Notes: a model not told the origin generated them from the letters alone. Counted from the first letter of the stretch, positions 1-9,035 are shown. The stretch: DNA of 64,000 nucleotides from Lactococcus allomyrinae (GCF_003627095.1 NZ_CP032627.1:1612001-1676000), one strand, 5' to 3'. Program-made: numbers and translations.

Positions 1-2
1 AT

Positions 3-38
3 AAAATCACAGTAAAACAAGAGTTTAGCTGTGATTTT
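3..38 (-). terminator. rho-independent terminator of degV
   Basis: An inverted repeat AATCACAG / CTGTGATT encloses a loop of about 17 nt, followed on the minus strand by a T-rich run. It lies just past the degV stop codon. Confidence 0.6.
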
Positions 39-55
39 TTTACTTTTTTATTAAA

Positions 56-925
56 TTAACTTCTATCTATTTTTCCTATTGAAAAAAGTGCGATAGTCCC
101 TTCTCCCGTATGGGTTACAATCGTAGGACTTAATGGGCGAACATCTACATCTGTAATTTTAGATTTTTCAATGATTTCAGATTTTATTTGTTGAGCAATC
201 TCATCTGTTCCAGAGTAAGAAACAATGACTTTCGGATAAGCCATATCCATATCCTCGAGTGTCTTATCAATCAGTTGATTAATTGCTTTTTTCTTTCCTC
301 GAACTTTGGAAACTTGACGAAGTTTACCCTCAGTGTCAACATCCAAAAGAGGTTTGATACTAGCCATTGTCCCAACTACTGCCACAGCTTTCGGAATTCT
401 TCCACCTCGTGCTAAATGATTCAGATCGTCAACCATAAATCGGCTCTGTAAACGTTTTGTCAGTACTGACAGGATCTCCAGTGTTTCTGTCAGTGATTTA
501 CCAGCATCACGTAATCTAACTACTTCTTCAACAATGAAACCTTCTCCAGATGCCGCAGCAAGTGTATCTAAAACGATAATTTTTGCCTCTGGAAACTCCT
601 CTAAAACCATATCACGTGCGATAACAGCTGACTGATAAGTTCCTGAAAGCCCAGATGAAAACGCAAGATATAGCAACTCCTCATTCTTCTTTGCAAATGT
701 CTTAAAAACTTCTGAAAATTGTCCAGAATTAATTTGTGATGTCTGAACAGTTTCTCCTTTTTTGATTGCTGCAAGGAGCGTAGCATTATCTAGTGCTTCA
801 TTCCCAATTGTTTCATAGGTTTTGTTGCCAATAGTCACAGTCATTCCAAGTATTGTAATGTCATGTTGTTCAAGATAAGTCTGACTCAAATCTGCTGTTG
901 AGTCCGTCATAATTTGAAAAGTCAT
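56..925 (-). CDS. DegV family fatty-acid-binding protein
   Basis: DegV proteins bind a fatty acid and present it to the fatty acid kinase FakA for incorporation into phospholipid. The 289-residue product has the family signatures: DSTADLS near the N-terminus, SSGLSGTYQSA around residue 90, and HLARGGRIPK around residue 170. An upstream extension in the same frame starts inside a CTGTCAGTACTGACAG palindrome; I place the start at 925 because GGAAGG lies just upstream of that ATG. A second copy of the palindrome (about 459-472) is read inside the gene as ILSVLTKR. Which FakB-type ligand it prefers cannot be told from sequence. rlmB is immediately upstream in the same direction. Confidence 0.9.
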   Translation of the reverse strand: MTFQIMTDSTADLSQTYLEQHDITILGMTVTIGNKTYETIGNEALDNATLLAAIKKGETVQTSQINSGQFSEVFKTFAKKNEELLYLAFSSGLSGTYQSAVIARDMVLEEFPEAKIIVLDTLAAASGEGFIVEEVVRLRDAGKSLTETLEILSVLTKRLQSRFMVDDLNHLARGGRIPKAVAVVGTMASIKPLLDVDTEGKLRQVSKVRGKKKAINQLIDKTLEDMDMAYPKVIVSYSGTDEIAQQIKSEIIEKSKITDVDVRPLSPTIVTHTGEGTIALFSIGKIDRS

Positions 926-948
926 AAAATTCCTTCCGTAATCTTTTT

Positions 949-964
949 CTGTCAGTACTGACAG
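949..964. repeat. CTGTCAGTACTGACAG palindrome, intergenic copy
   Basis: Perfect 16-bp palindrome between rlmB and degV. It belongs to a dispersed family with about 20 members in the window (see findings). Confidence 0.8.
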
Positions 965-996
965 CATTTCCGCTAACTGACGATCTTTTGTCAGTT

Positions 997-1725
997 TTAT
1001 TTTCGATTTCTAAAAATTTCATACATCAAAATACTAGCTGCAACACTGGCATTTAGACTTTGAACGTGTCCAATCATCGGAATGGTAATCATTTCATCAA
1101 CTTGTTTCTTGAGATTTTGCCCAATACCATGTCCTTCATTGCCTATAACCAGAGCAACTTTTCCAGCAGTATTCCATTTTGGATACGAAGTACCATCCAT
1201 ATCTGTACCAAAAATCCAGAATCCCTCTGCTTTTAGCCTATCAAGTGCTTGAGAAAGGTTCGTCACTCGAACAACAGGAACATATTGTAGCGCACCAGTC
1301 GAAGCCTTAACCGCTGTCGGTGTAATTCCAACGGAGCGATGTTTTGGAATAATAATTGCATCAACACCTGTTGCATCTGCTGTTCTTGCGATAGAACCCA
1401 AATTATGAGGGTCTGTCAGTTCGTCCAGAATCAAAATTGTTGCTTCTGTTTTTTCTGTCAGTACTGACAGAATATTGTCTAGCTCTGCGTAGGCAAATTC
1501 AGACACACGAGCCACAAATCCTTGATGAACTCCATTTTCAGTCATTTTATTTAGCTCATTTTTAGGTGTCCAAGAAATATTAACTTTCTTAACTCGCGCA
1601 AGCTCTTTTACCTTTTCGACATTTTTGCCGCGTAAATCTTCTTGAATATAAAGCTTGTTCACAGTATCGCCATTTAGTGCTTCGGTCACTGCATGTAAGC
1701 CATAGATTAAATCTGTATTTTCCAT
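997..1725 (-). CDS. rlmB: 23S rRNA 2'-O-ribose methyltransferase RlmB (TrmH family)
   Basis: SPOUT-fold methyltransferase that methylates a ribose in 23S rRNA using SAM. The 242-residue protein has an N-terminal substrate-binding domain (YGLHAVTEAL) and the three SPOUT motifs: NLGSIARTADATG, LVIGNEGHGI and IPMIGHVQSLNASVAA near the C-terminus. The ORF can be extended to a TTG at 1764, but there is no Shine-Dalgarno there. The ATG at 1725 also lacks one, yet an extended -10 box TGTTATAAT ends 6 nt before it, so the mRNA is probably leaderless. A CTGTCAGTACTGACAG palindrome at 1455-1470 encodes ILSVLTEKTE in a segment between the two domains, consistent with insertion into a linker. YacO-type paralogues are the main alternative name. 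Confidence 0.88.
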   Translation of the reverse strand: MENTDLIYGLHAVTEALNGDTVNKLYIQEDLRGKNVEKVKELARVKKVNISWTPKNELNKMTENGVHQGFVARVSEFAYAELDNILSVLTEKTEATILILDELTDPHNLGSIARTADATGVDAIIIPKHRSVGITPTAVKASTGALQYVPVVRVTNLSQALDRLKAEGFWIFGTDMDGTSYPKWNTAGKVALVIGNEGHGIGQNLKKQVDEMITIPMIGHVQSLNASVAASILMYEIFRNRK

Positions 1726-1731
1726 GAGAAC

Positions 1732-1740
1732 ATTATAACA
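1732..1740 (-). promoter_or_regulatory. extended -10 box of rlmB (leaderless start predicted)
   Basis: Minus strand reads TGTTATAAT; the last T is followed by exactly 6 nt and then the ATG at 1725, so transcription should begin at or very near the A of the start codon. No good -35 hexamer lies at 17 nt; the TGN extension may substitute. Confidence 0.65.
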
Positions 1741-1765
1741 TTTTTGCTCTAAAAAACCTGACAAT

Positions 1766-2122
1766 ATTCGTTAGTTCGTTTATTATGTAATAGCTTTAAA
1801 AAAATTATGTAAAACATTGAATTTAAGCTCACTCTTATTTTACATAATTTTTATGATAATTACTTAATAAGTTTGACCTCGTAAATTTTAAATAACTTAA
1901 TAAACTCTTAAATAAATTTTTTATTTCTCTATTTTCAAAATCTTCTAGCTCTCTAATTCTATTCTCTCCTATATTAAATTTTCAAAAGTGAATGACTTAT
2001 TCTAAATCATCTGATATAACATCTACCTCGTATTTTAAATATTATATTTATATCCTCAAAATAGTTAGGAAACTAAAATTAGTTTAAATTCACCTATTAT
2101 ATAGAAGACAAAACAAATATAT
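1766..2122. other. AT-rich intergenic region
   Basis: About 350 bases, very AT-rich, with no credible ORF. It holds an AT-only inverted repeat near 1797-1853 (AAAATTATGTAAAA / TTTTACATAATTTT), which may act as a weak terminator for the oxidoreductase on its right. Nothing else recognisable. Confidence 0.5.
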
Positions 2123-3241
2123 TTACTGATTATCCTTTTTCTTTATCACATAATTTGCCATTTCTTTTTGATATTTTGATACTTCCCAGACCTCTTCTGG
2201 ATGATTAAGATGCTGAGCCAGCAAATAAGCAATGTAAGGTCCCACTGTCAAACCCGATGAACCCAGCCCACACGCTACGATAAGGCCTTTTTCATTCATT
2301 ATTGGTCCAAAAAATGGTGCAAAATCAGAAGTATAAGCCCTTGTCCCCACTCGATATTGAACGTTCCCCTTAATAAAACTAGATTCCCTCACAAATCTTT
2401 CTACCCCTTGCGTCAATTGCTCAAATGCAGCTTGAGTAGGTTTTAAATCCCAACCCGCCTCGTTCTCATGTGTTGCACCAAGTAAAATCTTCCCTTTTTG
2501 AAATGGAATCAAATCTGCTTCACCATCTAAAAACGCAACTGGCCAATTCCCTGTATCAAAAGTAGTTTCAAAAGAAAGAAGCTGCCCTTTTTGAGGTCTA
2601 ACATCTGTTTCGTAGTCAATAGAACTCAATAAATTTTTAAGTGCTGGTCCAGCACAAAGTACCAACTCCTTTACCTCTATATTTTCAGATACACTCTCAA
2701 TTCCCCAATACTCACCTACTCGGCGTAAGCTTGCTTCCTCAGTGACAAATTTCACTCCTCTAGCTATCGCCCGCCGCTTCAAATGCTCTAAATAAGACTT
2801 ACCATCCAATCTTGCACCACCAGAAATATAAAGACTAGGTAATTCTTTTAGCAATGGAAAAAAATCAACCGTTTCTTCTGGACTAAGTAATTGAACTTCT
2901 CCAATCTCTGGAGCTTCCTTTTTTCTTTCTAGCGCCAATTTTTTCAGTCTTTCAAGCTCATCTAGTTCTCTCAAAAAGAGCGTCCCACATTGTTCATAGA
3001 CTTCCGCTGGTAAATCAAAATCTCTAACCAATTGTTCAAAAAATGCAGCGCCATCTTTAGCGAGTTGGTACCATTTCTTATTTCGTCTTTTAGAGAGCCA
3101 CGGTGAAATAATTCCCGCACTTGCCTGAGTCGCTTGATTCTTTTGAGAATCAAATAAAATGACCTCATATTGTGTCGTATCAATATAATTTGCTAACGTC
3201 ATTCCGATAATTCCGCCGCCGATAATTGCAATCTTTTTCAT
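2123..3241 (-). CDS. FAD-dependent oxidoreductase (DAO family, DadA/glycine oxidase-like)
   Basis: A 372-residue flavoprotein of the D-amino-acid oxidase fold. The N-terminus KKIAIIGGGIIGMTLANYI is a dinucleotide-binding GxGxxG motif, and the C-terminal region GLIVACGLGSSGLTVGPYIA is the second FAD contact typical of the family. The likely reaction is oxidation of a secondary amine or D-/N-methyl amino acid, but the substrate cannot be read from sequence. It stands alone between rlmB and pepC with AT-rich flanks on the left. The ribosome binding site is weak: a GAGG lies rather far upstream of the ATG. Confidence 0.8.
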   Translation of the reverse strand: MKKIAIIGGGIIGMTLANYIDTTQYEVILFDSQKNQATQASAGIISPWLSKRRNKKWYQLAKDGAAFFEQLVRDFDLPAEVYEQCGTLFLRELDELERLKKLALERKKEAPEIGEVQLLSPEETVDFFPLLKELPSLYISGGARLDGKSYLEHLKRRAIARGVKFVTEEASLRRVGEYWGIESVSENIEVKELVLCAGPALKNLLSSIDYETDVRPQKGQLLSFETTFDTGNWPVAFLDGEADLIPFQKGKILLGATHENEAGWDLKPTQAAFEQLTQGVERFVRESSFIKGNVQYRVGTRAYTSDFAPFFGPIMNEKGLIVACGLGSSGLTVGPYIAYLLAQHLNHPEEVWEVSKYQKEMANYVIKKKDNQ

Positions 3242-3344
3242 ATAAATAAACCATTATCCTCGTATTCAATTTAATAAAAGCTCCAACAGATTGACCTTGT
3301 GACTAGTATATGATAGGTCATTAACTAGTTTCATTAGAAAATAA

Positions 3345-3373
3345 AATCAAGACTCAAAGTCCTGATTTTATTG
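3345..3373 (-). terminator. terminator of pepC
   Basis: AATAAAATCAAGACT / AGTCCTGATTTTATT form a hairpin just beyond the pepC stop codon, with A- and T-rich flanks that could allow function in both directions. Confidence 0.6.
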
Positions 3374-3383
3374 TTAATGTTCT

Positions 3384-4697
3384 TTAAGCCAAAGCCCCCA
3401 TTGGATCCCACGGAAGTAAAACTTGTGGTTCTGATTCATAGGCAGTAAGTTCTTCTTCAGTCAGAAACTCTTTGCGTACAACAATTTGATAAGTATATTC
3501 ATCCATCCAACTATCCGAAGCAACGAAGTAACCTTTGAAAGCCCCTGCATCTTTACCCCAAGAATTTTCAACTTTCCATTTAACAGAGTTTCCCTCTGAG
3601 TCTAAATCTACACCAGCCAAAACCATGGCATGAGTCATCAAACTTTCTCCATAGTCCAAGCGCCCTGCTTTATCTTGGGTAAATTCAATATCAAGTGCTG
3701 TTTTAAAATCATAAGCATCCATTGTCAAGAGGCCGGCAGACCGATTTGATTCTTGACCAACATCACAACCAAACCAAACTGTTTCACCTGCTTGCATTTG
3801 TGCAATGGCAAGCTTCTTGAAACGTGCCATATCAACATTCAAATGTTTCACATCACGCGCACCCACAACATTTCCAAGAAATTCGACAGTATAAGATTTA
3901 TTGTAAGGCTTATCTGCTGTTGGTGCATTAATGACTGACACATAATCACTCAAATCAACATTTACAAATTTACTATAAAACTCTTTTGGAGTACCTTCAA
4001 ATTTAACCAAGTTATTTTCTTTGTCACGAAAAGCAAAATCAAAACTTTGTGGTGGTAAGCCCAAAGTTACCGCCAAGAAATTAAAAACTTCTTGCAATAA
4101 ATCTTCTTTAACAGCCTGTACATCACCTTCTTGCTCAATAGTATAACGTAGAATTTCTGCATCTTGGCGAAGTAATTTGTTTAAATATTGATTAAGTTCA
4201 CGAGATGACGATGATGCTTGTGATTCAGGATATACCGATTTTGGTACTACACCATATTTTTCAAAAATCGCAACCATCATATCCCATTGACCACCATCTT
4301 GTTGGGGAGTTTGAAGCAAGAATTTCAAACGACGGTCATCCATATCAACATGATTAATAATTTGTTCAAAAAACCAATTTGATTTTTCATATTTATCCCA
4401 GAAAAAAGTATAGGCTTGTGAAAACTCAAAATCTTCAGTTTTAAACTCATTGATAAATTTGTGACGGAAAGTATTCATTGCTGCAAACATCCAGCAGCGT
4501 CCTGATTGTTTTTGATTCGTTACAGGATCTTTCGTCAAATCAATCGAAAACTCTGGCAAGTTAGCCGCGTGTGAACCTCGTACTTCAAGACTAGAAAGCA
4601 AACCATTTTTTGTTGCTGCATTTTCTACTGCACGTAATTTTGTATTTTCAGCAAAATTCTCATAGAGTTTTTGTGTGAAATCTTTTGTCAAAGTCAT
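3384..4697 (-). CDS. pepC: aminopeptidase C (bleomycin hydrolase family)
   Basis: Cytosolic cysteine aminopeptidase (peptidase family C1B) that removes N-terminal residues from peptides during casein-peptide use. Length 437 residues matches lactococcal PepC. The catalytic cysteine lies in NQKQSGRCWMFAAMN (about residue 70), the histidine in LMTHAMVLAG and the asparagine in VENSWGKDAG. The C-terminus ends in LLPWDPMGALA, the tail that self-blocks the active site in this family. A strong GGAGGG precedes the ATG. It is a single-gene unit with its own terminator. Confidence 0.96.
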   Translation of the reverse strand: MTLTKDFTQKLYENFAENTKLRAVENAATKNGLLSSLEVRGSHAANLPEFSIDLTKDPVTNQKQSGRCWMFAAMNTFRHKFINEFKTEDFEFSQAYTFFWDKYEKSNWFFEQIINHVDMDDRRLKFLLQTPQQDGGQWDMMVAIFEKYGVVPKSVYPESQASSSSRELNQYLNKLLRQDAEILRYTIEQEGDVQAVKEDLLQEVFNFLAVTLGLPPQSFDFAFRDKENNLVKFEGTPKEFYSKFVNVDLSDYVSVINAPTADKPYNKSYTVEFLGNVVGARDVKHLNVDMARFKKLAIAQMQAGETVWFGCDVGQESNRSAGLLTMDAYDFKTALDIEFTQDKAGRLDYGESLMTHAMVLAGVDLDSEGNSVKWKVENSWGKDAGAFKGYFVASDSWMDEYTYQIVVRKEFLTEEELTAYESEPQVLLPWDPMGALA

Positions 4698-4894
4698 TTT
4701 TTCCCTCCGATAGTCCTACATTTTTGTCAATATTTTGACTAGACACCAAAAACATTGATGTTCAATTATTCACTATATTCTTCTATTATAATCTAAATTA
4801 TCAAAAAAATCAGCAACTACAGCTGATTTCTCTTAAAAACAATAGCATCAGAGTACAAGACCTCACACCATGACATATTAATTTTTGCTAAAAG

Positions 4895-5464
4895 TTACTT
4901 TAATCTATCCGAAAGCTCCGTCTGCGCATCAATCAACCACGGATGAACAACTTTTAAACCTGCTTGTTTAATAAAGTTAATATAATACAATGCTGCAACT
5001 TCCATTGAATCTTCGAGTGAGTAAAGCAACCCTCCTTTAAATGGAGCATTATCTCCACCATCCCAGCTGATTTTATCCGCCAAAAATAGAATTAAATCAA
5101 GCTTTGTATAGTTTGCACGAAGTGTTGTATGACATTCAATAGCTTCCAGAATCTCGATATCTGTTATCTTAAACTTTTCCTTGGCTAATCGCTTTGACAA
5201 CTTTTGGTGAATAATCAACGGAAATTTATATTCCTCAGCTAATAGAAAAATTCCAAAATTTTCAGCTCTCTCTATGCGCTCATTATTTGGGTAAACTCCA
5301 CCAATATCATGCAAAAGTCCAGCAATATATGCCTTATTTCTATCATAATCATACTCAAAAGCGAGCTTTTCTGCCGTTGTTGCCACCGCAAGTGAATGCT
5401 CAAATAATTTTTCATTGTTTAAAAAATCATGAACTTTTTCAATCAATCTATCTCTGTTCCCCAT
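4895..5464 (-). CDS. HD-domain hydrolase, YqeK-like
   Basis: The 189-residue protein has an HD metal-binding domain: H in KLFEHSLAVATTAEKLA, the HD pair in AGLLHDIGG, a later H in IECHTTLR and D in LILFLADKISWDGG. This arrangement resembles YqeK, which hydrolyses diadenosine tetraphosphate symmetrically. Unlike typical yqeK it is not next to nadD, so the assignment is by motif only. GGGAG sits just upstream of the ATG. Substrate is inferred. Confidence 0.75.
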   Translation of the reverse strand: MGNRDRLIEKVHDFLNNEKLFEHSLAVATTAEKLAFEYDYDRNKAYIAGLLHDIGGVYPNNERIERAENFGIFLLAEEYKFPLIIHQKLSKRLAKEKFKITDIEILEAIECHTTLRANYTKLDLILFLADKISWDGGDNAPFKGGLLYSLEDSMEVAALYYINFIKQAGLKVVHPWLIDAQTELSDRLK

Positions 5465-5533
5465 TAAAATTTCTCCCTAGCCAAATTCTATTGCAATAGA
5501 TGAGTTTTCCTCTGGTGTTGCAAACTCAATTAT

Positions 5534-5567
5534 ACCAAAAAAAACCTACTAAGAGAGTAGGTTTTTG
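5534..5567 (-). terminator. terminator of the YbjQ-family gene
   Basis: Hairpin AAAAACCTACT / AGTAGGTTTTT with a run of T on the minus strand, between the YbjQ-type gene and the HD hydrolase gene. Confidence 0.75.
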
Positions 5568-5577
5568 TAAGCGTTTT

Positions 5578-5898
5578 TTAAATTTCTACAGCTGTACCAG
5601 AGGCGATAATCATCATCATATTATTCCCACCAGTACCGATTGTTTCATAATCTACTTTAACACCAACCACTGCGCCTGCCCCAAGGGCTGTTGCCCGTTG
5701 TTTTAATTCCTCGAGTGCTTCTTCTCGTCCTTGAATTAATTCATTTTCATAAGATTTTGAACGACCGCCTAAGATATTTGTAAAACTTGCTTTAAAGTCT
5801 TTGATAAAATCAACTCCAGCGACTACTTCACCGAAGACAATTCCTTTATATCCTTTAATCTCTACACCATCAATGGTATTTGTCGTTGTGATAATCAT
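5578..5898 (-). CDS. YbjQ/UPF0145 family protein
   Basis: A 106-residue member of the YbjQ (UPF0145) family, whose biochemical role is unclear although the domain is often labelled heavy-metal-binding. Visible features are the start MIITTTNTIDG, the central KGIVFGEVVAGVDFIKD, and RATALGAGAVVGVKVDYETIG, which match the family core. I choose the start at 5898 because a GGAG lies at correct spacing; the ORF extends a little further upstream without a good ribosome binding site. It lies directly downstream of mtnN in the same direction. Confidence 0.8.
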   Translation of the reverse strand: MIITTTNTIDGVEIKGYKGIVFGEVVAGVDFIKDFKASFTNILGGRSKSYENELIQGREEALEELKQRATALGAGAVVGVKVDYETIGTGGNNMMMIIASGTAVEI

Positions 5899-5938
5899 GT
5901 TAATCTCCATCTCCTTAAAGTTCACTTCAATATCTTGA

Positions 5939-6619
5939 TTATACCATTTTATTTAGTAGACTAATCAGCCCTTTGGCTGATTTTCGACCTGCCTCAATAA
6001 TAAATTCATCAAACTTCATGTTAGCATTATGGTCAGCTGTATCAGACATTGCACGAATAACAACAAATGGTTTACCTAAAGCTGTTGCAGCTTGTGCAAT
6101 GGATGCACCTTCCATTTCAACTGCCAAGACATCTGGAAAATGATTCTTAATTTCAATGATACGTGAGGGACTACTGATAAAGCTGTCAGAACTTGTAATC
6201 AGGCCGATATGGACATCATCCAAAACTTTTTTCAACTCAGAAACAAAATATTTACTTGATTCAAAATAAAGGGGTTGTTGAGCCATTTGGCCAAAAGCAT
6301 AGCCGAAAGCAGTAACATCCACATCATGATAAGCTAGCTTATCAGCAACAACAACGTCACCAATATTTAATCCTTGTGCTACAGCTCCTGCCGAGCCTGT
6401 ATTGATGATAGCATCCACCTCGAAAATCTCAACGAGAAGCGCTACAGCGAGTGCAGACATTACTTTACCAATGCCAGACTCTACCAATACAACTTCGTGG
6501 CGACCAATTGAACCCGTATGAAAAGTACGCCCGTGACGTGTATGTTTTTCCGCATTTTCTAGATTTTCAATAAGTACGCGGATTTCTTCATCCATTGCGC
6601 AGATAATTCCTAATTTCAT
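5939..6619 (-). CDS. mtnN: 5'-methylthioadenosine/S-adenosylhomocysteine nucleosidase
   Basis: MTA/SAH nucleosidase (Pfs) cleaves the SAM by-products S-adenosylhomocysteine and methylthioadenosine, feeding LuxS and methionine salvage and relieving product inhibition of methyltransferases. The 226-residue protein has the full family pattern: MKLGIICAMDEEI, GIGKVMSALA, NTGSAGAV, VAVEMEGASIAQAA and the catalytic aspartate in RAMSDTADH. It is the last gene of a glmU–nudix–macP–mtnN series. AAAGG precedes the ATG. Confidence 0.95.
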   Translation of the reverse strand: MKLGIICAMDEEIRVLIENLENAEKHTRHGRTFHTGSIGRHEVVLVESGIGKVMSALAVALLVEIFEVDAIINTGSAGAVAQGLNIGDVVVADKLAYHDVDVTAFGYAFGQMAQQPLYFESSKYFVSELKKVLDDVHIGLITSSDSFISSPSRIIEIKNHFPDVLAVEMEGASIAQAATALGKPFVVIRAMSDTADHNANMKFDEFIIEAGRKSAKGLISLLNKMV

Positions 6620-6687
6620 TATTGCCTTTCTTTAGTTCCCTTTATAAGTACCCGATTTTAAAGTTAGTCTAGTATACGCTTCAATAA

Positions 6688-6966
6688 TCAAAAATAATAC
6701 CAGACAAATGCGATTCCAAGAAGAATCACAATCACAGTAACAATCCAAAGCCATTTATTGATTATCTTCCCGCGTTTTTTTACTTTTGCATTTTCAATTC
6801 GTCGGCTTTTATAGACTGAATTTTTGCTTAATTCTCGCTCAATATTATCATACTTTTCTGCAATTTCACGGTCATTTTCAAGTTCTCTTTGTAACTTTTG
6901 GTCTAGTCTTTTTTTATCCTGTTTTGCTTGCTCAATAATATCATCTGTCAAAAGTGGTCTAGGCAT
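6688..6966 (-). CDS. macP: MacP-like activator of a class A penicillin-binding protein
   Basis: Small 92-residue protein with a charged cytosolic N-terminus and one C-terminal membrane segment (WLWIVTVIVILLGIAFVWYYF). The N-terminal PRPLLTDDIIEQAK and the membrane-proximal YKSRRIENAK resemble streptococcal MacP, a partner that activates PBP2a and is phosphorylated by the Ser/Thr kinase StkP. The gene order glmU–nudix–macP–mtnN matches what I recall from pneumococcus. The ATG at 6966 is preferred to an in-frame TTG at 6975 because the GGAGG is about 8 nt upstream of the ATG. The start overlaps the end of the Nudix gene. A kinase/phosphatase pair (stk, stp) lies 4 kb away. Confidence 0.72.
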   Translation of the reverse strand: MPRPLLTDDIIEQAKQDKKRLDQKLQRELENDREIAEKYDNIERELSKNSVYKSRRIENAKVKKRGKIINKWLWIVTVIVILLGIAFVWYYF

Positions 6967-7543
6967 TTTTTTCAACCTCCGCCTTAAGCTGTTGGATTTC
7001 CCAATACCAAATCGCTAGAATTGTTTTTGCATCTGAGATTTGACCTGTTGCTATCATTTCTTTTGCTTCAGGTAGCGCCACCTCAACTTTCTCCAAAAAC
7101 TCTCCAACATCTGCTGCTCTTGGATGCTTGATTTTGGTTAATTCTGATGAAAAATAGACGTATGTTTTTTCTGATGAAAATCCTGGTGTACCGTAAAAGG
7201 CAGACATTTCTATTAAATTTTCTGCTTTATAACCTGTCTCTTCTTCTAATTCACGTAAGGCAGCGGCTTGGGGGTCCAGTTCTTCACCTACTTCTAATTT
7301 TCCTGCTGGAATTTCAAAAATAAACTGCTCTAGTGCTTTACGGTATTGTCCTACCAAAATCATCTTATCTCCATGAACTGGTGCAATTGCAACTCCACCA
7401 TTGTGAAAAACTAATTCTCGAAAACTCGTTGTGTTATCAGGAAGGCTCACAATATCACGGACAACATGAAAAATCTTTCCATGAAAAATTTCTTCTCGAG
7501 ACAACGTTTTTTCTTCAAATTTTTTCTCATCAAAATCTAGCAT
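6959..7543 (-). CDS. Nudix hydrolase, ADP-ribose pyrophosphatase type
   Basis: The 194-residue protein has a complete Nudix box, beginning PAGKLEVGEEL and continuing RELEEETGY, which binds the metal used to cleave nucleoside diphosphates linked to another group. N-terminal residues (EEIFHGKIFHVVRDIVSLPD) and the proline-rich stretch after the box (FYGTPGFSSEKTYVYF) are typical of ADP-ribose pyrophosphatases. The ORF is open much further upstream, but the ATG at 7543 has AGGAG at good spacing and begins where family similarity begins. It follows glmU and overlaps macP. Confidence 0.85.
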   Translation of the reverse strand: MLDFDEKKFEEKTLSREEIFHGKIFHVVRDIVSLPDNTTSFRELVFHNGGVAIAPVHGDKMILVGQYRKALEQFIFEIPAGKLEVGEELDPQAAALRELEEETGYKAENLIEMSAFYGTPGFSSEKTYVYFSSELTKIKHPRAADVGEFLEKVEVALPEAKEMIATGQISDAKTILAIWYWEIQQLKAEVEKNA

Positions 7544-7570
7544 AACCACTCCTGAATAATAATTTGCAAA

Positions 7571-7656
7571 ATGAGAGAGTCTTCTTCCTCCCTCTCTCAT
7601 TTTCTCATTTCTGTCAGCACAAGATTTTACTGACAGAAATCCTGTCAGTACTGATA
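7571..7656 (-). other. two inverted repeats between glmU and the Nudix gene
   Basis: ATGAGAGAG / CTCTCTCAT (7571-7579 and 7592-7600) and TTCTGTCAG / CTGACAGAA (7609-7617 and 7630-7638) can each form a 9-bp hairpin; a further imperfect CTGTCAGTACTGATA lies at 7642-7656. The T-runs are too short for strong terminators, so they may attenuate or process the transcript. Confidence 0.45.
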
Positions 7657-7658
7657 CA

Positions 7659-9035
7659 TTATTGTCCTCGATAATGAGGCATCTTTTTTGCCCGTCCAAG
7701 TTTGTTCACTTGCTTACCACGTCCAATTTCAACTGCTTCATCTGGAACATCTTCAGTCACAACTGACCCTGCTGCTGTCAGTGCATTTTTACCGATATGA
7801 AGCGGAGCAATAATCGTTGAATTTGAACCAATGAATGCAAAATCGTCAATTTCTGTATTAAATTTATTTTTGCCGTCAAAATTAGCTGTGATTGTACCTG
7901 CACCAAAATTAACTTTTTCACCCACCGTGGCATTTCCTATGTAAGTGAGATGTCCTGCTTTTGTTCCTTTTCCAAGAGTCGAGCCTTTAACTTCAACAAA
8001 GTTTCCTACATGAACCTCTTCACTCAACACTGTTCCTGTGCGCAGGTGAGCATAAGGTCCTGCATTGCTTCCAACACTCATTCTACTTCCTTCAATTGTA
8101 GAATTACGTACTTCACAATCTGAATGAATTTCTGAATTTTCAATGCGACTTCCATTAGTAATCAGCACATTTTTGCCAATAAATGTACGACCTTTTATCG
8201 TAACATTTCCTTCAATAATTGTTTCAGGCTCAATGATAACATCTGCTTCAATATATGTTGTCGCTGGGTCAATAAGCGTTACACCATTGACCATATGAGT
8301 GCGATTAATACGAGTACGCATTGTAGCTTCGGCTTGAGAAAGTGCAACCCGATCATTGACACCCAAACTTTCTTCAAAGTTTCCAAGAATATGAGCTGCT
8401 ACGGTCTGATTATTTTTCTTGAAAATTTCGATGACATCTGTCAAATAATATTCGCCTTGAGCATTGTCTGTTGTGATTTCACCGAGCGCTTTAAAAAGAG
8501 CTTTATTATCAAAGACGTAAGTGCCCGTATTAATTTCTGTAATATTCTTTTCAAAATCATTGGCATCTTTTTGCTCAACAATCTTTTCAACAGACTGATC
8601 CGAGCCACGAACAATTCGTCCATAGCCAGTTGGATTTGGTGCGATTGCTGTAAGAATAGTCGCTGTTGCCTTTTGTTCAAAATGATAGTCAAACAATGCT
8701 TGTAACGTTTCACCCGTAATAAGTGGGGTATCTCCAGCAATAACAAGAGTCGCTCCATCTTCATTTGCAAGTAAATCTGCTGCAATACGAACGGCATGAC
8801 CTGTCCCAAGTTGTTCTGCTTGCTTTACAAATTGTGTTCCTTTAGGAAGAGTTGCAATCACTTTGTCAGCTTCATGTCCCACGATAACCACTCGTTTTGC
8901 AGTTTCTATTTCTGAAACATTTTGTAGAACATGGCCAAGCATAGTCTTTCCTGCAACTTTGTGCAGTACTTTAGGAAGAGCAGACTTCATGCGTGTCCCT
9001 TTACCTGCTGCTAAGACAATTGCAAATTTATTCAT
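7659..9035 (-). CDS. glmU: bifunctional UDP-N-acetylglucosamine pyrophosphorylase / glucosamine-1-phosphate N-acetyltransferase
   Basis: GlmU makes UDP-GlcNAc for peptidoglycan and wall polymers in two steps. The N-terminal nucleotidyltransferase has [19 protein letters not shown]. The C-terminal left-handed beta-helix carries hexapeptide repeats ([56 protein letters not shown]). At 458 residues it is the usual length. Start at 9035 is set by AAGGAGAAG. It heads the glmU–nudix–macP–mtnN set. Confidence 0.97.
   Translation of the reverse strand: MNKFAIVLAAGKGTRMKSALPKVLHKVAGKTMLGHVLQNVSEIETAKRVVIVGHEADKVIATLPKGTQFVKQAEQLGTGHAVRIAADLLANEDGATLVIAGDTPLITGETLQALFDYHFEQKATATILTAIAPNPTGYGRIVRGSDQSVEKIVEQKDANDFEKNITEINTGTYVFDNKALFKALGEITTDNAQGEYYLTDVIEIFKKNNQTVAAHILGNFEESLGVNDRVALSQAEATMRTRINRTHMVNGVTLIDPATTYIEADVIIEPETIIEGNVTIKGRTFIGKNVLITNGSRIENSEIHSDCEVRNSTIEGSRMSVGSNAGPYAHLRTGTVLSEEVHVGNFVEVKGSTLGKGTKAGHLTYIGNATVGEKVNFGAGTITANFDGKNKFNTEIDDFAFIGSNSTIIAPLHIGKNALTAAGSVVTEDVPDEAVEIGRGKQVNKLGRAKKMPHYRGQ

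Noticed and set aside
1726-1764. TTG start 13 codons upstream for rlmB
   Set aside because: No ribosome binding site, and it lies upstream of the likely promoter -10 box.
7544-7699. Upstream extension of the Nudix gene into glmU
   Set aside because: It crosses two hairpins and lacks family similarity; the ATG at 7543 has AGGAG.
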